Positions 12,247 to 13,625 of a stretch of DNA of 13,625 nucleotides are shown piece by piece. The notes under the pieces were generated by a model. The model did no database searches. It was not told the origin of the DNA and worked only from the letters and a program-made list of their open reading frames with translations. The stretch spans positions 1 to 13,625 of the forward strand of contig CAZGJQ010000051.1 of NCBI GenBank assembly GCA_964525815.1. Direction: 5' to 3'. Positions within the stretch are counted from its first letter, which is position 1. Each line of letters starts with the position of its first letter. A program made the position numbers and the translations under genes. The stretch is from UBA1049 sp964525815. GTDB taxonomy: Bacteria; Bacillota; Clostridia; Oscillospirales; CAG-382.

Positions 12247-13550
12247 CCTACGAAGAAGCACTAAAATATATACACAGCGTAAACTGGCGGGGCAGCAAAC
12301 TCGGGCTTGACAGGACTAGGGAGCTCCTCGCTAATATGGGAAATCCCGAGAAAGAACTTAGGTTCATCCATATTGCCGGGACAAACGGCAAGGGCTCGGT
12401 TGCCGCAATGTTAGCCTCTGTTTTAAAGGAAGCGGGATATAAAACCGGATTATATACCTCCCCGTATATAATCAGCTTCAATGAGCGTATGCAGGTAAAC
12501 GGAAGCCCTATAAAAAACAGCGAGCTTGCCGAGTTGACCTCCTATATTTCGCAGTTTGCGGGTGTTATGAGCGACCCTCCCACCGAGTTTGAGTTAATCA
12601 CCGCTCTTGCTTTCGAGTTTTTTTACAGAAAGGGCTGCGACATTGTTGTGCTGGAGACCGGTATGGGGGGCGAGTTGGATTCCACAAATGTAATAGGAAC
12701 TCCCGAGCTTGCGATAATAACAGCAATAGGCTATGACCACACTCGGGAGCTGGGCAGCACAATGAGGGAAATAGCTTCCGCCAAGGCGGGTATCATCAAG
12801 CCGAACGGAACGGTTCTGTTTTTCGGCGAGAACGCTGATGCCGAAAAGGTTATAAGGCAAAGATGTGCTTCTGTCCGCTCGGAGCTGTTTATGCCCGACT
12901 TTAATGAGCTTAAAATCGATGAGATTCGTATAGATAGGCTTAGCTTCGACTTCAAGAAATATTCCGGCATTTCAATACCTCTTACGGGTGTTTATCAATT
13001 TAAGAATGCGGCAATGACGCTTTCCGCAATTGATTTGTTAATATATAAAGGAAGGAATATTTCGGCGGAGGCTGTAAAAAAAGGACTGGCAGAAGTAAAA
13101 TGGAGGGGAAGATTCGAGATTCTTGCCCGAGAGCCTTTGTTTATCTCGGACGGCGGACATAATCCGCAGGGTGTTACTGCGGCGGTTGACAGCTTCAAGA
13201 CGCATTTCCCTAACCAAAAGGGTATTTTTCTGATCGGTATCATGGCGGATAAGGATATTGACGCTATGACTGCACCGATTGCAAAGGTCGCAAGCTGTTT
13301 TATTACCGTAACGCCGGATAATCCACGAGCCATGCCTGCCGAGGAGCTTAAGCGGCGATTGTCGAAATATGACCTGCCCGTTACCGCCTGCTCATCTGTA
13401 TTAGAAGGGGTTAAGAAGGCTTTTTCCGTTGCCGGAAAAGGAGGTATCGTTTTTTCCATAGGCTCTCTTTTTCTTTACAGAGAGGTCTTGGCATCGGTTA
13501 ACTGCGTTAATAATTCCGACAGTATACCTCTACCAAGAGGAGGCAGTTAA
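12243..13550 (+). CDS. folC: folylpolyglutamate synthase / dihydrofolate synthase
   Basis: A 435-residue cytosolic Mur-ligase-type enzyme that adds glutamate to folates with ATP, keeping imported or newly made folate in the cell; bacterial members often also make dihydrofolate from dihydropteroate. The P-loop GTNGKGS is at 46-52, followed by LYTSPYIISFNERM, LETGMGGELDSTN (137-149), AIGYDHTRELGSTM, EIASAKAGIIKP, QFKNAAMTL, WRGRFE and DGGHNPQG (303-310), all expected in the family. I chose the ATG at 12243, coupled to the folT stop. An in-frame ATG at 12231 would add four residues (MVGE) and is also possible. The gene shares the folT promoter and riboswitch. No clear terminator is visible after the stop. 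Confidence 0.94.
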   Translation: MTYEEALKYIHSVNWRGSKLGLDRTRELLANMGNPEKELRFIHIAGTNGKGSVAAMLASVLKEAGYKTGLYTSPYIISFNERMQVNGSPIKNSELAELTSYISQFAGVMSDPPTEFELITALAFEFFYRKGCDIVVLETGMGGELDSTNVIGTPELAIITAIGYDHTRELGSTMREIASAKAGIIKPNGTVLFFGENADAEKVIRQRCASVRSELFMPDFNELKIDEIRIDRLSFDFKKYSGISIPLTGVYQFKNAAMTLSAIDLLIYKGRNISAEAVKKGLAEVKWRGRFEILAREPLFISDGGHNPQGVTAAVDSFKTHFPNQKGIFLIGIMADKDIDAMTAPIAKVASCFITVTPDNPRAMPAEELKRRLSKYDLPVTACSSVLEGVKKAFSVAGKGGIVFSIGSLFLYREVLASVNCVNNSDSIPLPRGGS

Positions 13551-13600
13551 GTATTCAATCGAGCCGAATAAAAAAACCGAAAAAAGAAGAAAAAAAGGTG

Positions 13601-13625
13601 TTGACAAACGGGATAAGATGTGGTA
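13601..13625 (+). promoter_or_regulatory. promoter cut by the right edge of the window
   Basis: A perfect -35 TTGACA (13601-13606) is followed by 17 bases and then TA, the last two bases of the window, where a -10 element would begin. It probably drives a gene just outside. Confidence 0.45.

Noticed and set aside
12995..13459. 154-codon frame on the - strand opposite folC
   Set aside because: It lies entirely inside a well-conserved folC coding region and has no ribosome binding site or recognisable protein features.

Overview
The window looks like a chromosome segment of an endospore-forming member of the Clostridia, probably a Ruminococcaceae/Oscillospiraceae-type organism (inference). It carries spoVFA/spoVFB (dipicolinate synthase), a SipL-like DUF3794-LysM protein, a 26-codon spoVM and a tetrahydrofolate riboswitch ahead of folT. 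Its phage endolysin carries a dockerin-type module.

Layout. (1) 1-1966, + strand: the lysis end of a prophage, with a partial gene at the left edge, a Hol44-type holin, an Amidase_3 endolysin fused to a dockerin-like module, a 67-residue LysM protein, a three-helix membrane protein and a terminator. (2) 1970-2333: the prophage/host junction. It holds a 12-codon ORF with a good ribosome binding site, a two-way terminator, tRNA-Thr(CGU) on the - strand, a collapsed 5' copy of that tRNA, and a consensus promoter inside the 3' end of cca. (3) 2320-3477: the CCA-adding enzyme, - strand. (4) 3661-6523: two tandem paralogous family-10-like glycosidase lipoproteins (GHL10); the second has its own extended -10 promoter. 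(5) 6610-7512: a LytTR regulator and a DUF3021 membrane protein. The last eight residues expected of the LytTR fold are encoded in the -1 frame behind a T TTA AAA heptamer. (6) 7565-8985, - strand: spoVFA-spoVFB. (7) 9227-10827, - strand: the SipL-like gene, with a sigma-E-like promoter placed so that translation must begin at a non-standard codon. (8) 10899-11324, + strand: a possible pseudoknot leader, a 48-residue two-helix membrane protein and spoVM. (9) 11444-13550, + strand: promoter, THF riboswitch, folT and folC, the last two overlapping by four bases.

How the genes fit together. Regions 6-8 form a mother-cell sporulation cluster. SpoVFA/B make the dipicolinic acid stored in the spore core. 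SpoVM and SipL are two known partners of the coat ATPase SpoIVA, and here they lie close together in divergent orientation around an undescribed small membrane protein. Region 9 is a folate uptake and retention unit: the riboswitch senses reduced folate, FolT is the substrate-binding part of an ECF transporter, and FolC traps folate by polyglutamylation. Region 5 resembles the LytTR regulator/membrane-inhibitor pairs described in streptococci.

The main observations are the LytTR frameshift signature, the two short genes (spoVM and the 48-codon gene), the non-standard start of the SipL-like gene and the snap-back tRNA remnant.
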